From NCBI GenBank assembly GCA_001767435.1, contig MEKT01000119.1:1-51105 (forward strand): a DNA stretch of 51,105 nt. Reading direction: 5' to 3'. The position numbers and the translations under genes are program-made. Source of the stretch: Acidobacteria bacterium RIFCSPLOWO2_02_FULL_65_29. GTDB lineage: Bacteria; Acidobacteriota; Vicinamibacteria; Vicinamibacterales; CAVVIG01. The notes under the pieces were generated by a model, which saw nothing but the letters and a program-made list of their open reading frames with translations, was not told where the DNA came from and ran no database searches. Shown in pieces: positions 27,032 through 39,249 of this stretch (position 1 is its first letter; every line of letters starts with the position of its first letter).

Positions 27032-27469
27032 TCACCCCAACTCCTCAAACGGGTTGTGAACGGTCACGCCCGCGATCACTTGGCCCGAGTTCAGATCCTC
27101 GGAAAGAACACGTCTTGCGCCGCTTCGCACCGCGACGGCCACGATGAGGGCATCCCAGAAACTGATGCTCGCCTCGTCTTCGATTCGGAAAGCCGCATCG
27201 ACATCCGCGATCGTGGGGTCGACACACCAGCGGACGTACGTGCCGACGACGCTTCGTGCAGCGGGTTTCGGCAACGGCGTCCGAATCTTGCGCGTCACGT
27301 TCACATAGAACTCGTGCAAGACCTGTGTGCTGAGAACCCCGGTGCGCGCGACCCACAGGTCGCGGAGCAAGCCCTTGGCGATCTCGTGCCTGCGACCCGC
27401 ATCGACGTCGTGGGCGTAGATCAAGACGTTCGAGTCGACGAACGTCTTATCGCTCGTGCCACTCGTCAC
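27032..27469 (-). CDS. VapC-like PIN-domain toxin
   Basis: About 145 residues from the GTG at 27469. The PIN-domain acidic residues are visible: FVDSNVLIYAHD near the start, Glu in LHEFYVNV, and SFWDALIVAV plus VLSEDLNSG near the end. PIN toxins are Mg-dependent RNases. The start lies within the end of the antitoxin gene (23-base overlap), which supports a co-translated pair. The open frame extends further upstream, but only this start gives the family length. Confidence 0.85.
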   Translation of the reverse strand: MTSGTSDKTFVDSNVLIYAHDVDAGRRHEIAKGLLRDLWVARTGVLSTQVLHEFYVNVTRKIRTPLPKPAARSVVGTYVRWCVDPTIADVDAAFRIEDEASISFWDALIVAVAVRSGARRVLSEDLNSGQVIAGVTVHNPFEELG

Positions 27470-27698
27470 GGGTTGATTCGATTCGGCCACCAAGATGGAA
27501 TCCTTGGTCAAGGAGCGCCAGCGCCCGACGCTGCGCCTGCTCATACGCGTCGTCCTCGCCCACGAGCGTCTCGATCTGCTCGGCGAGTAGGCCGCTGATC
27601 GACGTGTTGCGTTTGGCGGCGAGGATCTTTGCCTTTCGCAGCGTTCGGCGTTCGAGTCGGATGGTGATGTTCTGGGTGGTAGGCTCTGGTGTGGCCAC
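27447..27698 (-). CDS. Ribbon-helix-helix type antitoxin
   Basis: An 83-residue protein from GTG 27698 with an AGAGG site 6 bases upstream. The N-terminus TQNITIRLERRTLRKAKILA followed by NTSISGLL is the ribbon-helix-helix DNA-binding pattern of VapB/CopG antitoxins. The C-terminal half is charged, as in toxin-binding tails. It immediately precedes and overlaps the PIN toxin gene, and a perfect operator lies 10 bases upstream. Confidence 0.8.
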   Translation of the reverse strand: MATPEPTTQNITIRLERRTLRKAKILAAKRNTSISGLLAEQIETLVGEDDAYEQAQRRALALLDQGFHLGGRIESTRDEWHER

Positions 27699-27707
27699 GG
27701 CAACCTC

Positions 27708-27726
27708 TGCACGTATTATACGTGCA
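27708..27726 (-). promoter_or_regulatory. Operator and -10 element of the vapBC-like pair
   Basis: TGCACGTA-TTA-TACGTGCA is a perfect 8-bp inverted repeat with a 3-base centre. On the minus strand its middle reads TATAAT (27720-27715), a consensus -10 hexamer. The antitoxin start is 10 bases downstream, so transcription would start almost at the gene. This layout fits autoregulation by the antitoxin. Confidence 0.75.
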
Positions 27727-27832
27727 GCACGTAGTTTGCGGGCAAGGCCTCTTGCTGGGGTGTCAATTCAACGCGGGCCTGGCGTGGAGGGCCAGCCTTA
27801 TCGCGTCGAGCCGGGCGAGTCACGCCCTCAGG

Positions 27833-27866
27833 CGGTTCCAACTGACGATGTTCTGGTCCACCAACT
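27833..27866. repeat. Left copy of a 34-bp direct repeat
   Basis: Begins CGGTTCCAACTG and ends CTGGTCCACCAACT; 32 of 34 bases match the copy at 46384-46417 in the same orientation. On the minus strand both copies read LVDQN-x2-SWNRL in frame, so they may be remnants of the same gene end; the left copy has TGA where the right has a Trp codon. The surrounding 27727-27990 holds no other recognised gene. Confidence 0.7.
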
Positions 27867-27990
27867 TCCTTTCCTTTGGGTACTGGGGTAACAGCGAGCG
27901 GCCGCGTCCACCACCGATATTGCGCTGTGCCGCTCGGCCTGCTCGCCCACGCCATCGGGTACCGCGATTCGACAGAACACCCATCGTCCT

Positions 27991-28598
27991 CTAATCGATC
28001 AAGTCCGCAAGCAGCCAGCAAGGGAGGCAGCCAGCGAGTGCCGGGTTCAACCTTAATTCGCCTCTTCCGAGGGTGACGATGCCCAAAGCGTGGCCATCGG
28101 CAGTCACGACCGGCGAACCCGAGGTGCCAAGCCACGTGACGTCCATCGTCGTATCGTTCAGCAACAACCCATTGCCCCAGCCGTTGAGTGTCACGGTGCC
28201 ATGGGTCCACTGCCGAGAACGCGACAGTAGCCATGCGGGACCGGGCTCCCTTGTTGCCCTGCCGATGCGTAGCGTTGGTCGGTCACTGACCAGACGGCGT
28301 AGGCGTCAGCTTGTCTCGTGAACTCATGGCCCTGCAGCTCACGGAGGACTGCGATGTCTTCGACCGGATCTGCGAAGAGACATTCCGCCCGAACGGTCGC
28401 CTTCTTGCCCAACTGGCCGAGAAGCTTGCCGGGGCAAATCCGCTCGGTAGAGTCTGGGTGTGGGTCTGTCTGCGGCACTTTCGGCAGGCAATGCGCGGCA
28501 GTGACAACCACTACGCCACACTGAGCCTTGACGAGAAAGCCCCGACCGTGACCCACGGTGACTATAGCGTCTTGTGACCAGCTTGGTGTCTCCGGCAT
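27991..28598 (-). pseudogene. Broken trypsin-like serine protease
   Basis: The first frame from ATG 28598 has VGHGRGFLVKA, the catalytic His in VVTAAHCLP and the Asp in DPVEDIAVL. A frameshift near 28200-28220 leads to the second frame with GTSGSPVVTADGHALGIV, which holds the catalytic Ser. The full triad exists but in two frames. The start overlaps the stop of the integrase fragment (TGATG), suggesting the protease was once translationally coupled to the integrase as element cargo. Small trypsin-like proteins of this type are common in mobile and defence loci, but the role here is unknown. Confidence 0.75.
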
Positions 28599-28735
28599 CA
28601 GACGCCGCCTTTCGAGCCGTGCAACAGCGCGCCAAGGGTGCCGCCGCATCGTGCTGCATATCCAGTAGGACGTGCGTAGATGTTCAGCGTCATCTCGACC
28701 TTACTGTGGCCGAGGCGTTGGGCCACAACAAGGAG
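28598..28735 (-). pseudogene. C-terminal tail of a tyrosine recombinase (phage-type integrase)
   Basis: Encodes VVAQRLGHSKVEMTLNIYAR followed by a short tail. LGH plus the catalytic Tyr in x-Y-A-R is the end of the integrase catalytic domain. The rest is missing, replaced at 28736 by a serine recombinase fragment. Confidence 0.75.
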
Positions 28736-28747
28736 CGGTTCACGCGC

Positions 28748-29020
28748 TTGAATTCCGAAGGCGTCCCTGCGCCACGCGGACCGGTCTGGCGACCGAGCAC
28801 GATTCGCGGCTACCAGAAGACTGGCGTCGGCATTTTGAACAACGAGCTCTACATCGGCCGGCTCGTTCATGGCCGTCGGGAATACCGCCGGAATCCGAAG
28901 AACGGTCGGCGAGGGAAGGCCATCGAGAATCCGGCGTCTGCGCTGAAGGTCAAGGATGTGTCCCACCTGCGAATTGTCGACGACGAGCTGTGGCAGGCCG
29001 TCAAGCTGCCCGGGCGGCAG
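28748..29020 (+). pseudogene. Internal fragment of a second serine recombinase
   Basis: Reads LNSEGVPAPRGPVWRPSTIR, then GILNNELYIGRLVHGRREY, then VDDELWQAVKLPGRQ. These are the recombinase-domain blocks that follow the catalytic domain in serine recombinases (PF07508). The sequence differs from the recombinase at 40217. Both ends are missing; it is wedged between an integrase tail and a transposase. Confidence 0.8.
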
Positions 29021-29643
29021 CGGCGCATGTCGGCGACGGCGGGCTTGAATGCTCGTTTTTTCGTCGGCCGACAGGACGTAGTCGTCCGACGCCATCGGTT
29101 CGCCCTGGCAGAGGCCGGCATACAGATCGAGGATGGGACCCGCTGTCGTTGCAAGGTCGGGGTCGCGCGGGAACAGCCAACTGCGATGGCGCCACGGCCG
29201 GATCGCATCGGCGGCGAGCCAGCGCCACACGGTCGTGCCGCTGATCGTGGCGACGACCCCGCGCGTGACGAACTTCGCGCTGCAACTCCCGCAATGACCA
29301 GCGAGCCAGCGGGACGCCGGCCGTGCGGGGACTTTCGCACGCGAGGCGTTTGATCTCAACGACGACGCTGGGAGGAAAAGCGGGCTTTCCGCCCGCCTCG
29401 TGGCTCTTCGTCCAAGCCAGCCAGACGTTGGTAGAAGAAGCGCTTACGCCATTTGCTGACGATTTGACGCTGAAGACTGACGCGAGATGCGATGATGTCG
29501 TTGCCCAGGCCGGCGGCGGCCAGGAGGATGATCTTCGCGCGAACGACGTCCCGATACGGAGACGTATACTTACGCGTCCTCTCTTCGAGGGTGGCTCGTT
29601 CCTCGCGACTGAGCGTGATGGCGAAGGGGCTCTGTCTTGGCAC
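29010..29643 (-). pseudogene. Degraded IS630-family transposase
   Basis: A GTG at 29643 opens an N-terminal helix-turn-helix part (ITLSREERATLEERTRKYTS, GNDIIASRVS, VSKWRKRFF). The frame then changes near 29390 to VEIKRLACESPRTAGVPLAR, and again near 29280 to SGTTVWRWLAADAIRPW, FPRDP and SADEKTSIQARRR, the DDE-region hallmark of IS630 relatives. It stops at the junction with the recombinase fragment, so the last catalytic part is lost. At least two frameshifts and a 3' deletion. Confidence 0.85.
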
Positions 29644-29868
29644 GAGTCCTGGTCCGCTGCGACCGAGAGCGTACCATCTGAGGCCGACCGAGTAACAACA
29701 CCGGGCAAGGTGGGGGCCGGGACCGAGCAGCAGCACGGACGGCGTCGCGAATCGGTCCCGCCGGCGGCGGGACGGGCGGGCTGTAACCTTAATACGCGGA
29801 ATCCTTCATAGTGTCTTGAAACGGACGCGCGGGGCATGTCGCGGCTATTGCCTTCGGCGGAGGGCCCC

Positions 29869-32800
29869 ATGACGAAGTCATCGTACGTTGTCGCCTGCTT
29901 TGCCTTCGTGCAGCTTTCACTGGCTGTCCTCGTGGGTCAGCCTGCCAACGCACAGCCGCCCACATACACGTTTCACACGATCGCGGGGCAGCCCCCGGGG
30001 TCGCCCTTCTCATTTGCCTCCGGCATTACTGTGGACGGCGCGGGCACGATCTACATCTACGATTCCAGCCATTTCGTCATCCGCAAAGTCACGCCCTCCG
30101 GGCTCGTGAGCATCGTGGCGGGCTCGCCCGTTCGGGCTGGGATCCGGCCTCGCCGTCGACAGCGCGGGAAACCTGTATGTTGCGGATTCGTGGTCCGCCA
30201 CGATCCGCAAGATCACCCCGGCGGGCAGTGTGACCACGCTGGCCGGATCGCCCGGGCAGAAAGGTAGCGCGGACGGTCTCGGCAGCGAGGCACGCTTCGA
30301 TCACCCGTTCGCCCTCACTGCCGACGCGTCGGGCAATTTGTTCGTCGTCGAGGCCTCGAACCACACGATCCGCAAGATCACGCCGGGTGGGCTCGTGACA
30401 ACCCTGGCCGGGCTCGCGGGTGCGACGGGCAGCAACGATGGAGCGGGCAGTGCCGCCCGATTCAACAGCCCGCGAGGGATCGCGGTCGGTGCCGCCGGCA
30501 ACGTCTATGTGTCCGACAGTTCGAACCACACCATCAGGATGATTACGCCGGCGGGCGAAGTGACCACGCTGGCCGGGGTCGCGGGCGTCCGGGGCACGGT
30601 GGATGCAACCAGCAGCGCGGCGCGGTTCAGCTACCCGGGTCCGCTCAGCGCGGGTGCAGGTGGCAATCTATACGTGGCTGAAAGCTTTGCCGGTGAGACT
30701 TGTCGCATCCGGACAATCACGCCCGGAGGAACCGTCACGACGCTGGCGGGCCAGGTCGGCGTGTGCGGCTCGGTCGACGGAACCGGGTCGTCCGCACGTC
30801 TGTCGGGAGTCACGGGCCTCGCTGTCAGCCCCACCGGCACCGCGTATTTCCTTGAGGTGGGCTACGTCACGGCTTTGCGTGCGATGGCTGCCGACACCAC
30901 CGTGACGACGATGTTTCCCGCAAGCGGCCCGTCTTACCCCAGCCAGAACGACGGCGCGGGAGCAGCGGCTCAGTTCCTGTCCCCAGGCGCCGCCGCGTTT
31001 CACCTCGGTGAGGTCTGGGTGACCGACGGCATGAAGACTCGCCGGGTCACCCCGGGCGGCGTCGTACGGTCGGACCAGCAGGTGGACGCAGTGCGCGGCG
31101 TGGCGTTCGATTCAGCCGGAACTATGTACCTGACCATCGGCTGTGGCGTCCAGAAAGGGCCGTCGACGCTGGCAGGGGCGTTTCCGGCTGTGTTACCCGA
31201 GCAGTGCGGGTCGATCGACGGCGCGGGCACCGCTGCGCGCTTCAGCCGAGCGGTTGGCCTTGCCGTGAACAATGCCGGCACCGTGTACGTGGCCGACAAT
31301 GGCAACTCGACGATCAGAGCGATCACCCCGGCCGGCGACGTTACGACGCTCGCCGGCCTCGCCGGCAACCCAGGCAGCAGCGACGGCGCGGGCAGCACGG
31401 CGCGTTTCAGCGTTCCGGCAGGCCTGGTCGTCGACGGCTCGGGCGACGTGTATGTCGCCGACAGCGGCAACCACACGATCCGGCGTGTGACGCCGGCTGG
31501 TGTCGTGACGACATTTGCTGGCGTTGCGGCAACGCCCGGCAGCAGCGACGGGACAGGCAGCGCCGCACGATTCAGCGAGCCGTACGGGCTGACGATCGAC
31601 GGCAGCGGGAACCTCTTCGTCAGCGAGCTCGGCAACTCCACGATCCGGCGAATCACGCCGGCAGGAGAGGTCACGACCATCGGGGGCCTGGCGCCGTTCG
31701 TGGGTCGAGCGGACGGTGTGGGGGCCGCGGCGCGGTTCTCGTCACCGAAGGGCATCGCCGCAGACGCCGCCGGCACGCTGTACGTCGTGGATAGCGGCAA
31801 CTACGCGGTTCGGCAGGGCTTCCTCGGGTCGGCCATAGCGCCCACGATCACCACGCAGCCAGCGAGCCAGTCTGTTGCCGCAGGGCAGACCGTGCAGTTT
31901 ACCGTCGCCGCCAGCGGCACGCCGCAACCGGGGTATCGCTGGCAGGTGCAGGGGTTTGTGAGCGGCGAATCGTGGCTGGACCTCCCGAACTTTGCGCCAT
32001 TCAGCGGTGTCTCGACGCCGACGCTGACGCTGGCGCCGGCATCCCCCCAGGAGACGGGCTTCAGATTCCGCTGCGTGATCACGAACCTGGCTGGAACCGC
32101 GACGAGCGAGGCGGCGACGCTCACGGTCTCATCGCTGACCCTGATTCCGTTCGTGCTGACATTCGGTGCGACGAAGGCCGGTGCCTTCGGGGATCTGATC
32201 ACGGTCACGCCGGCGCAGACGGTGTCGGTGAGCTACAACGCGCCGTCTGTTCCCGTCTGGACCGCCACTGTTGATCAGCCCTGGCTGCAGGTCTTCAACG
32301 GGTCGGGTACGGGGGCCGGCCACTTCGTCGTCCGCGTGATCAATCCGGCCAACGTCATTGGCTCGAGCACGTCGCTGAGCGGGTCGGTGACAGTGACGGC
32401 CGTGAATGTCGGCCTGACCGCGACGATTGCGATTGCTCTGCGGGTGCAGTTGGCGGGGACGAGCTTGGCGCCGGTCGGCGTGTTCGACACGCCCGTCAAC
32501 AACGCCACCATTCAGGGATCGATCGCGGTGACGGGGTGGGCCCTGGACGATGTGGGCGTGGAGCGCGTGGAGATCTGGCGCGACCGCGCCGCGGGTGAAA
32601 CGACGCCGGTGTACACGGGCTCCGGTCCGGGGGACGGCAAGATCTTCATCGCGAACGCGCTGTTCGTCAGCGGCGCGCGCCCGGATGTGGAACGTCTGTT
32701 TCGCAACGAGCCTCAGGCCAACCGCGCCGGCTGGGGATACCTGATGTTGACGTGGGGGCTGTGGAACCTGGGGAACGGACCATTCACGCTGTATGCGTTT

Positions 32801-34036
32801 GCGTACGACGCAAACGGTCACTACACGACGGTGGGCACCAAGACCGTGACGGCGAACAATGCTGGCGCGATCAAACCCTTCGGGGCACTGGATACGCCGA
32901 CGTACGGGCAGACCGTCACGGGCGCGTTCTGGAACTACGGGTGGGCGCTGACGCCGAACCCGAACGCGGTGGACACTCGCACGTGCGCGATCACGAACGG
33001 GAACGTGTTCATGGCCGTCGATTCCGGGGCGCTGACGCCGGTGATTTACGGCGATCTGCGCACGGACATTGCGGCGTCGTTCCACGGGTTCAGCAATGGG
33101 ACGAATGCCGGCGGCGCGTGGCTCCTCGACAGCACGGCGCTTAGCGACGGCGTGCACCAGATCGGCTGGTACGTCGTCGACAGCTGCGGCCGGGCGGACG
33201 GCATCGGCAGTCGGTTCTTCACGGTGCTGAACGGGAGCAGTCTGACGGCGGCGGATGCCGGGACCAGACGACGTGGCCTCGCGATCCAGGAGGGCGGGCG
33301 GACGCAGTCGGACCCGGCCGTGCAGACGGACGGCGCTCATGGGATCCAGCGTGTCGCGGGCGATGCGCCTGCGACGACGGTGACGGCGCGGACCACGGGC
33401 GGCGAGTGGCGGGCCGTCCCGCCGAGCGCCGCAGGGGTGCACGTGGTGGCGGTTGGGCAGAGCGAGCGTGTGGAAGTGCACCTCCCGCCGGCCGACGGTG
33501 TCACGTACACGGGCGCGCAGATCGTGAATGGCGAGACGCGCGCGCTGCCGCTTGGATCGTCGCTCGACGCGGAGCAGGGGATCTTCTACTGGCAGCCGGC
33601 GGCGGGGTTCCTCGGCGGTTTCGATCTCGCGTTCACGCGGACCGATGGAGGGCGGGTCCGCGTGCGGGTCGTCGTCGGGCCGTCGATGCGGCTGGCGATC
33701 GACACGCCGGCGGACGGCGTCGTGTCGCAACAAACGGTCGTCGTGGCGGGCTGGGCGATCGATCTCGCCTCGACCGACGGATCCGGCATCGACACGGTAC
33801 ACGTCTGGGCGTATCCGACGGCAGGCGGCGATCCCGTCTTTCTCGGCGTGGCCAGCATCGGCGACGCGCGTCCCGACGTCGCCGCGATCTACGGGCAACA
33901 GTTCGAGCGGTCATCTTTCAGTCTGGTTGCGCCGCCGCTCGCCCTCGGAACGTACGATATCGTCGTCTATCCACACCGCGCCGCGACCAACGCGTTCGAC
34001 GGTGCTCAGGTTGTCCGCGTGACCGTCGTGCCGTAG
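29869..34036 (+). pseudogene. Giant secreted NHL-repeat/Ig-like protein with one early frameshift
   Basis: ATG 29869 with a GGAGGG site opens a signal peptide (ending PANAQ) and the first NHL blades. Near 30130 the frame shifts by one; the rest continues to 34036 with at least eight NHL units (NHTIRKITPGGLVTTLAGLA, GSSDGTGSAARFSEPYGL). An Ig-like domain follows (TTQPASQSVAAGQTVQFTV), then a BACON-like region, and a C-terminal module with GSIAVTGWALDDVGVERVEI and VVAGWAIDLAS blocks shared with the next gene. Likely surface-exposed. A single-base sequencing error would restore a gene of about 1390 codons. Confidence 0.85.
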
Positions 34037-37000
34037 CACCCCCTTCGGCTTCGGTGGGGTGTGCGCGCACAAGACCCGGAACGGTTTGTTTCGCAATCCG
34101 TGCCAAGGCAACAGCAGCTCTCGCATGGAGATGGCGATGAACCTGGCGAGGATTCTTGGGGCAGCTCTCTGCTGGTGGATGTTTGCCGTACCGACGGCGA
34201 TTGCGCAGACGTTCAATGAAGTCGGGGATGCGGGCGACCTGCCGGCGACAGCCCAGGCCACAATCGGTACTGGATCCCTGACGACGATCAAGGGCGATCT
34301 CGCTTTCGGAAACGTCGATATGTACGAGATTGTCTTGACCGGCGGGGCAACTTTCTCAGCCCTTGCACAAAGCGCATCGTCACCCTATTCCTTGGACCCC
34401 CAGTTATTCCTGTTCGATTCAACGGGACGCGGCGTTTATGCTGCAGACGATGATGAGTTTCCTCCAGACCCGAATTTGGCCCCGGGCTCTGCGAAGCTCC
34501 CTGCGGAGCATCCGCTAACTCCCGTCCAGCCCGGTCGCTACTTTTTGGCTATCTCGAGCATAGATGTCTACCCGATTGGTGGTTCAGCGCCCATTTTCCC
34601 TTGCGTGATCTGCACTCCGTACGCGGTGCTCGGTCCGACCGGATCAGGCGGCGGATCTCCGATCACAGGGTGGTCGGGGACGGCGTTTACGAGCGGGACC
34701 TATACCATTGCACTGACGGGCGCTGAGTTCGCGTCGCCTGTCCAGGTGACGGCCGTGGACGGCTTCGATCCAGGCGCAAACAATCAGGTCAACGCCATCG
34801 CGGTGCAGCCGGACGGAAGAATTCTGGTCGCTGGAGAATTCACAACGCTGGGCGGCGGCGGAATCGGCGCGACAGTTCGCAGCAGGATTGGCCGGCTCAA
34901 CCCTGATGGCTCGCTCGATTCATCTTTCGATCCCGGCGCCAATGGAATGGTCAAAGTTCTGGCCGTGCAGCCAGACGGAAAGATCCTCGTCGGCGGGTTT
35001 TTCACGATGCTGGGGGGCGGTGGAACGGGCACGACGACACGGAACCACATTGGTCGGCTCAACGCCGACGGCTCACTTGACCAGACCTTCAATCCGGGCG
35101 TGAACGGCACCGTCTTCGCTTTGGCCGTGCAAGCGGACGGAAAGATCGTCGTCGGCGGCGAGTTCACGAGCTTGGGCGGCGGCGGGAGCGGCACGACGCC
35201 GCGCAACAACGTTGGGCGGCTCAACGCCGACGGGTCCTTGGATAACACTTTCAATCCGGGCTCGGGCAGCTTCGTCTACGCCGTGGCAGTGCAGCAAGAC
35301 GGGAAGATCCTGATCGGCGGAAGCCGGGTCAACGCGGATGGCTCGCCCGACACCAGCTTCAGAGGCGCGAATGCGAACGGTCTCGTCACTGCCATCGGGG
35401 TCCAGCCGGACGGGAAGATTCTGGTCGGTGGGCTCTTCACGACGTTGGGCGGCGGGCCGAGCCCGACAGCGCGGAATCGGATGGGGCGCCTCAACGCTGA
35501 CGGCTCGGTCGACCCGAGCTTCGATCCTGGGGCGAACGACGAGATCCGGACCTTGGGAGTGCAGCCGAACGGGAAGATCCTCGTCGCCGGCGCATTTACG
35601 ACGCTGGGCGGTGGGGGGACGGGCGCGACGACGCGCAACCACCTCGGCCGACTCAACCAAGATGGTTCGCTCGACGCCGCCTTCGATCCGGGCGCAAACG
35701 CCAGCACCTATTCCGGCTCCGCCATCGCGGTGCAGGCGGATGGGCGGATCCTGATCGGTGGCGCGTTCACAATGTTGGGCGGCGGTGGAACGGGCACGAC
35801 GCTGCGCCGTTATATCGGCCGGCTGTACGGCGATGGAGCGCTCGACGCGGATCTCAATCCGGGCGCAAACGGACCGGTTACGGCGATGGCGGTGCAGGCG
35901 GACGGCAAAATCCTGGTCGTCGGCGAATTCACCGGGCTCGGCGGCGGGAACGGCAGCACCACGCGCAACCACATCGGCCGACTCAATCCCGACGGCTCGC
36001 TGGACCCCAGCTTCGATCCGGGCGCGAGCAGTGTGGCCTATGCGGTGGCCGTGCAGCCAGATGGCCGTATCCTGGTCGGCGGGGCTTTCACGGGGCTCGG
36101 CGGCGGGACTGGTGTCACCACGCGCAACCGCATCGGCCGGCTCAACGCCGACGGCTCGCTCGACACCACCTTCGATCCGGGCGCGACCGCCGCGGTCTAC
36201 GCCCTCGCGGTGCAGGCGGATGGACAGATCCTCGTCGGCGGCGCCTTCACCGGACTCGGCGGTGGGACCGGCACCACATTACGAAGCCGGATCGGCCGAC
36301 TGCATCCCGACGGGTCGCTCGATACGACCTTCAACCCGGGCGCGTTCGGGTCCGTCTACGCGTTGGCGCCGCAATCAAACGGGCAGATTCTCGTCGGTGG
36401 CGCCTTTACGACGCTGGGCGGTGGAGGCGTCGGTACGACTGCACGAAACTCGCTGGGCCAGCTCAACCCCGACGGCTCGCTTGACCCCAGCTTCAATCCG
36501 GGCGCGAACGGCCCGGTGTACGCGCTCGCGGTGCAGCAGGATGGAAAGATTCTGGTTGCCGGCGGCTTCACGACGCTGGGCGGCGGCGGGACCGGCACAA
36601 CGACGCGCAATTACATCGGCCGGCTCAACCCCGACGGCTCACTCGATCCCAGCTTCGATCCCGGTGCGAACAGCACCGTCTACGTTCTGGCGACACAGAC
36701 GGATGGCAAGATCCTCGTCGGCGGCGCCTTCACCACTCTGGGTGGTGGCGGCTTCGGTACGACGCCGCGCTATGACATCGGCCGGCTCAACCCCGACGGA
36801 TCGCTCGACACCACCTTCAATCCGGGCGCGAATTACATCGTCTACGCGTTGGCGGTGCAGCCGGATGGGAAGATTTTGGCCGGCGGCAATTTCACGCGCC
36901 TCGGCGGCGGGGCCGGCACGACGACGCGCAACTATCTCGGCCGGCTAACCAATACCGATGCTGCGCTCCAGGGTCTCGGCGTAACTGGCGGTGGCAGTCT

Positions 37001-38324
37001 TGTGACCTGGTTGCGCAGCGGCGCCGGGCCAGACGTCTGGCGGGTGACATTCGACGCGTCGACCGATGGCGTCACGTACACGTCGCTCGGGAGCGGCACG
37101 CGCGTCGCCAACGGGTGGCAGTTGGCTGGCCAGAGCCTTGCCACCAATCAAAACTTGTTCATCCGCGCGCGCGGATACTACGTGACGACGGGCTGGACTA
37201 CCGGGTCCGGCTCAATCGACGAATCGATCCGAAACGTGTTCGTCTCATGCCCGACGATTGCGCCGACGTCTTTGGTCGCCGGCACCGCAGGCCTCGCATA
37301 CTCCACGACGTTCACGGCGACGGGCGCCATCGGCGTCGTCAGCTTCGGGGAAACGGGCACGCTGCCCGCTGGGGTCACCTTCAGCGGTGGAGTCCTCTCG
37401 GGCATGCCGACACAGACTGGGACATTTCCTCTCACGGTGACCGCGACCGACACATCCAGCGGATGCGCCGCATCGCAGAACGTCACGCTGACCATCAACT
37501 GCCCCACGATCACACTGAGCACGACAAGCTTCGCCGACGGGACGGCTGGCGGCGCGTACGCGAACACGGCGATCACGCAGATCGGCGGTGTGGGGACGAC
37601 GACGTTCGCAGTGACGAGCGGGGCGCTGCCGAGCGGGATGACGCTGTCGAGCGCCGGCGTGGTGAGCGGCACGCCAACTGCGACCGGGACATTCACCTTT
37701 ACGGTCACTGCGGCCGATGCCAACGGGTGCACCGGATCGCGCGCTTACACGCTCACGATAGGGTGCCCGACGATCACGCCAGTCCGACGACGATTGCAAA
37801 CGGCGCGATGGGTACGGCGTACTCGGCGGCGATCACGCAGACCGGCGGCGTGGGGACCGCGACCTTCGCGGTGACGAGCGGGTCGCTGCCGGCTGGTGTG
37901 ACGCTCTCGACGGCGGGCGCGCTCACGGGCACCCCCACGGCCTCCGGCACGTTCAACTTTACGGTGACCACCACGGATGCGAACGGCTGCACGGGGTCAC
38001 GCAGCTACAGCCTGATCGTTGGAACGCCGACGCTGGCGCTCACGCCCTCGACCGTGAATTTCAGCGTGGTCAACAGCGCGGGGACGCTGACGGTCGCAAC
38101 CCCGCCGCAGACGCTCACCCTCACGCAGACCGGAGGCTCTGTGGCGTGGACGGCGGCGGCCGATCACTCGTGGATCACGCTTAGCCCGACGTCCGGATCA
38201 GGGTCGGGGACGCTAACCATGTCGATCAATAACACAGGTGGCGTGCTGCCGGCGTCCGGATCGTTGACGGGCACGATCACCGTGACGCCGGCTGCGGGCG
38301 CCGATGCGCCGGCACTGTGGGACC

Positions 38325-38382
38325 CGGCTTCAGCCGGAGTCGGCGCTCCACCGTGGGATCCGGCTTCAGCCGGATTCATTGC
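38325..38382. repeat. Palindromic GGCTTCAGCCGG repeat pair inside the delta-60 gene
   Basis: Two copies of CCCGGCTTCAGCCGGA and TCCGGCTTCAGCCGGA are separated by about 18 bases and are read in frame as WDPASAG, twice. The paralogous upstream gene lacks this stretch at the corresponding site. Confidence 0.75.
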
Positions 38383-39249
38383 TTCAACGGCGTGGCCCGC
38401 CAACGCGCCGATGACGACCGTGAATCTGACGATCCGCGCGCCCACGCAGCCGCCGGAGGCGCCGTTTGGCGTGTTCGATACGCCGGCCGCAAACACGACG
38501 ATCCAAGGGTCGATTGCGGTCACGGGCTGGGCCCTCGATGACGTCGCGATCGATCGCGTCGAGATTTGGCGGGACTTGGTTACGGGCGAAACGACGGTGC
38601 CGTTCAACGCGCCGGGGCATCCGGGGCACGGCAAAGTGTTCATCGCGAAACCGCTATTCGTGGCAGGCTCTCGGCCCGACGTCGAGGCAGCGTACCAGAA
38701 TCATCCGTTTGCGAATCGCGCCGGGTGGGGATATCTCCTGCTGACGTGGGGCTTGTGGGATCAAGGAAACGGGTCGGTCACATTGTATGCGTTCGCGTTT
38801 GACCAGGAGGGGAACAATACGACGCTGGGGACGAAGACGCTGACATCGGACAACGCGAACGCGACCAAGCCGTTCGGGGCGCTGGACGTGCCGGCGTATG
38901 GGGAGACGAAGGCGGGGCTGTTCTTCAACTTCGGGTGGGCGCTGACGCCGAATCCGAACGCGGTCGACAGTCGCACGTGCACGATCACGAACGGGAATGT
39001 GTTTGCGGGGATCGACTCGGGGCCGCTGACGACGGTGGACTATGGAGACAACCGCACGGACATCGCGAGCGCGTTTCCGGGGTTCTCGAACGGAAGCGGC
39101 GGCGGCGGCCATTACCTGGTCGACACGATGACGCTGGCCAACGGCGTGCATCAGATCGGGTGGTACGTCGTGGACAGCTGCGACCGGGCGGACGGCATCG
39201 GCAGCCGGTTTTTCTCGGTGCTGAACGGGAGCAGCCTGACGACGGCGAC

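Noticed and set aside
27833-27866. tRNA-like 3' end at the direct repeats
   Set aside because: Although it ends CTGGTCCACCA, there is no T-loop stem; a protein-coding remnant on the minus strand fits as well.
34137-36950. Tandem DNA repeats of the delta-60 region as a satellite or mobile array
   Set aside because: The roughly 162-base periodicity is that of the protein repeat unit, with codon-level divergence expected of a coding array.
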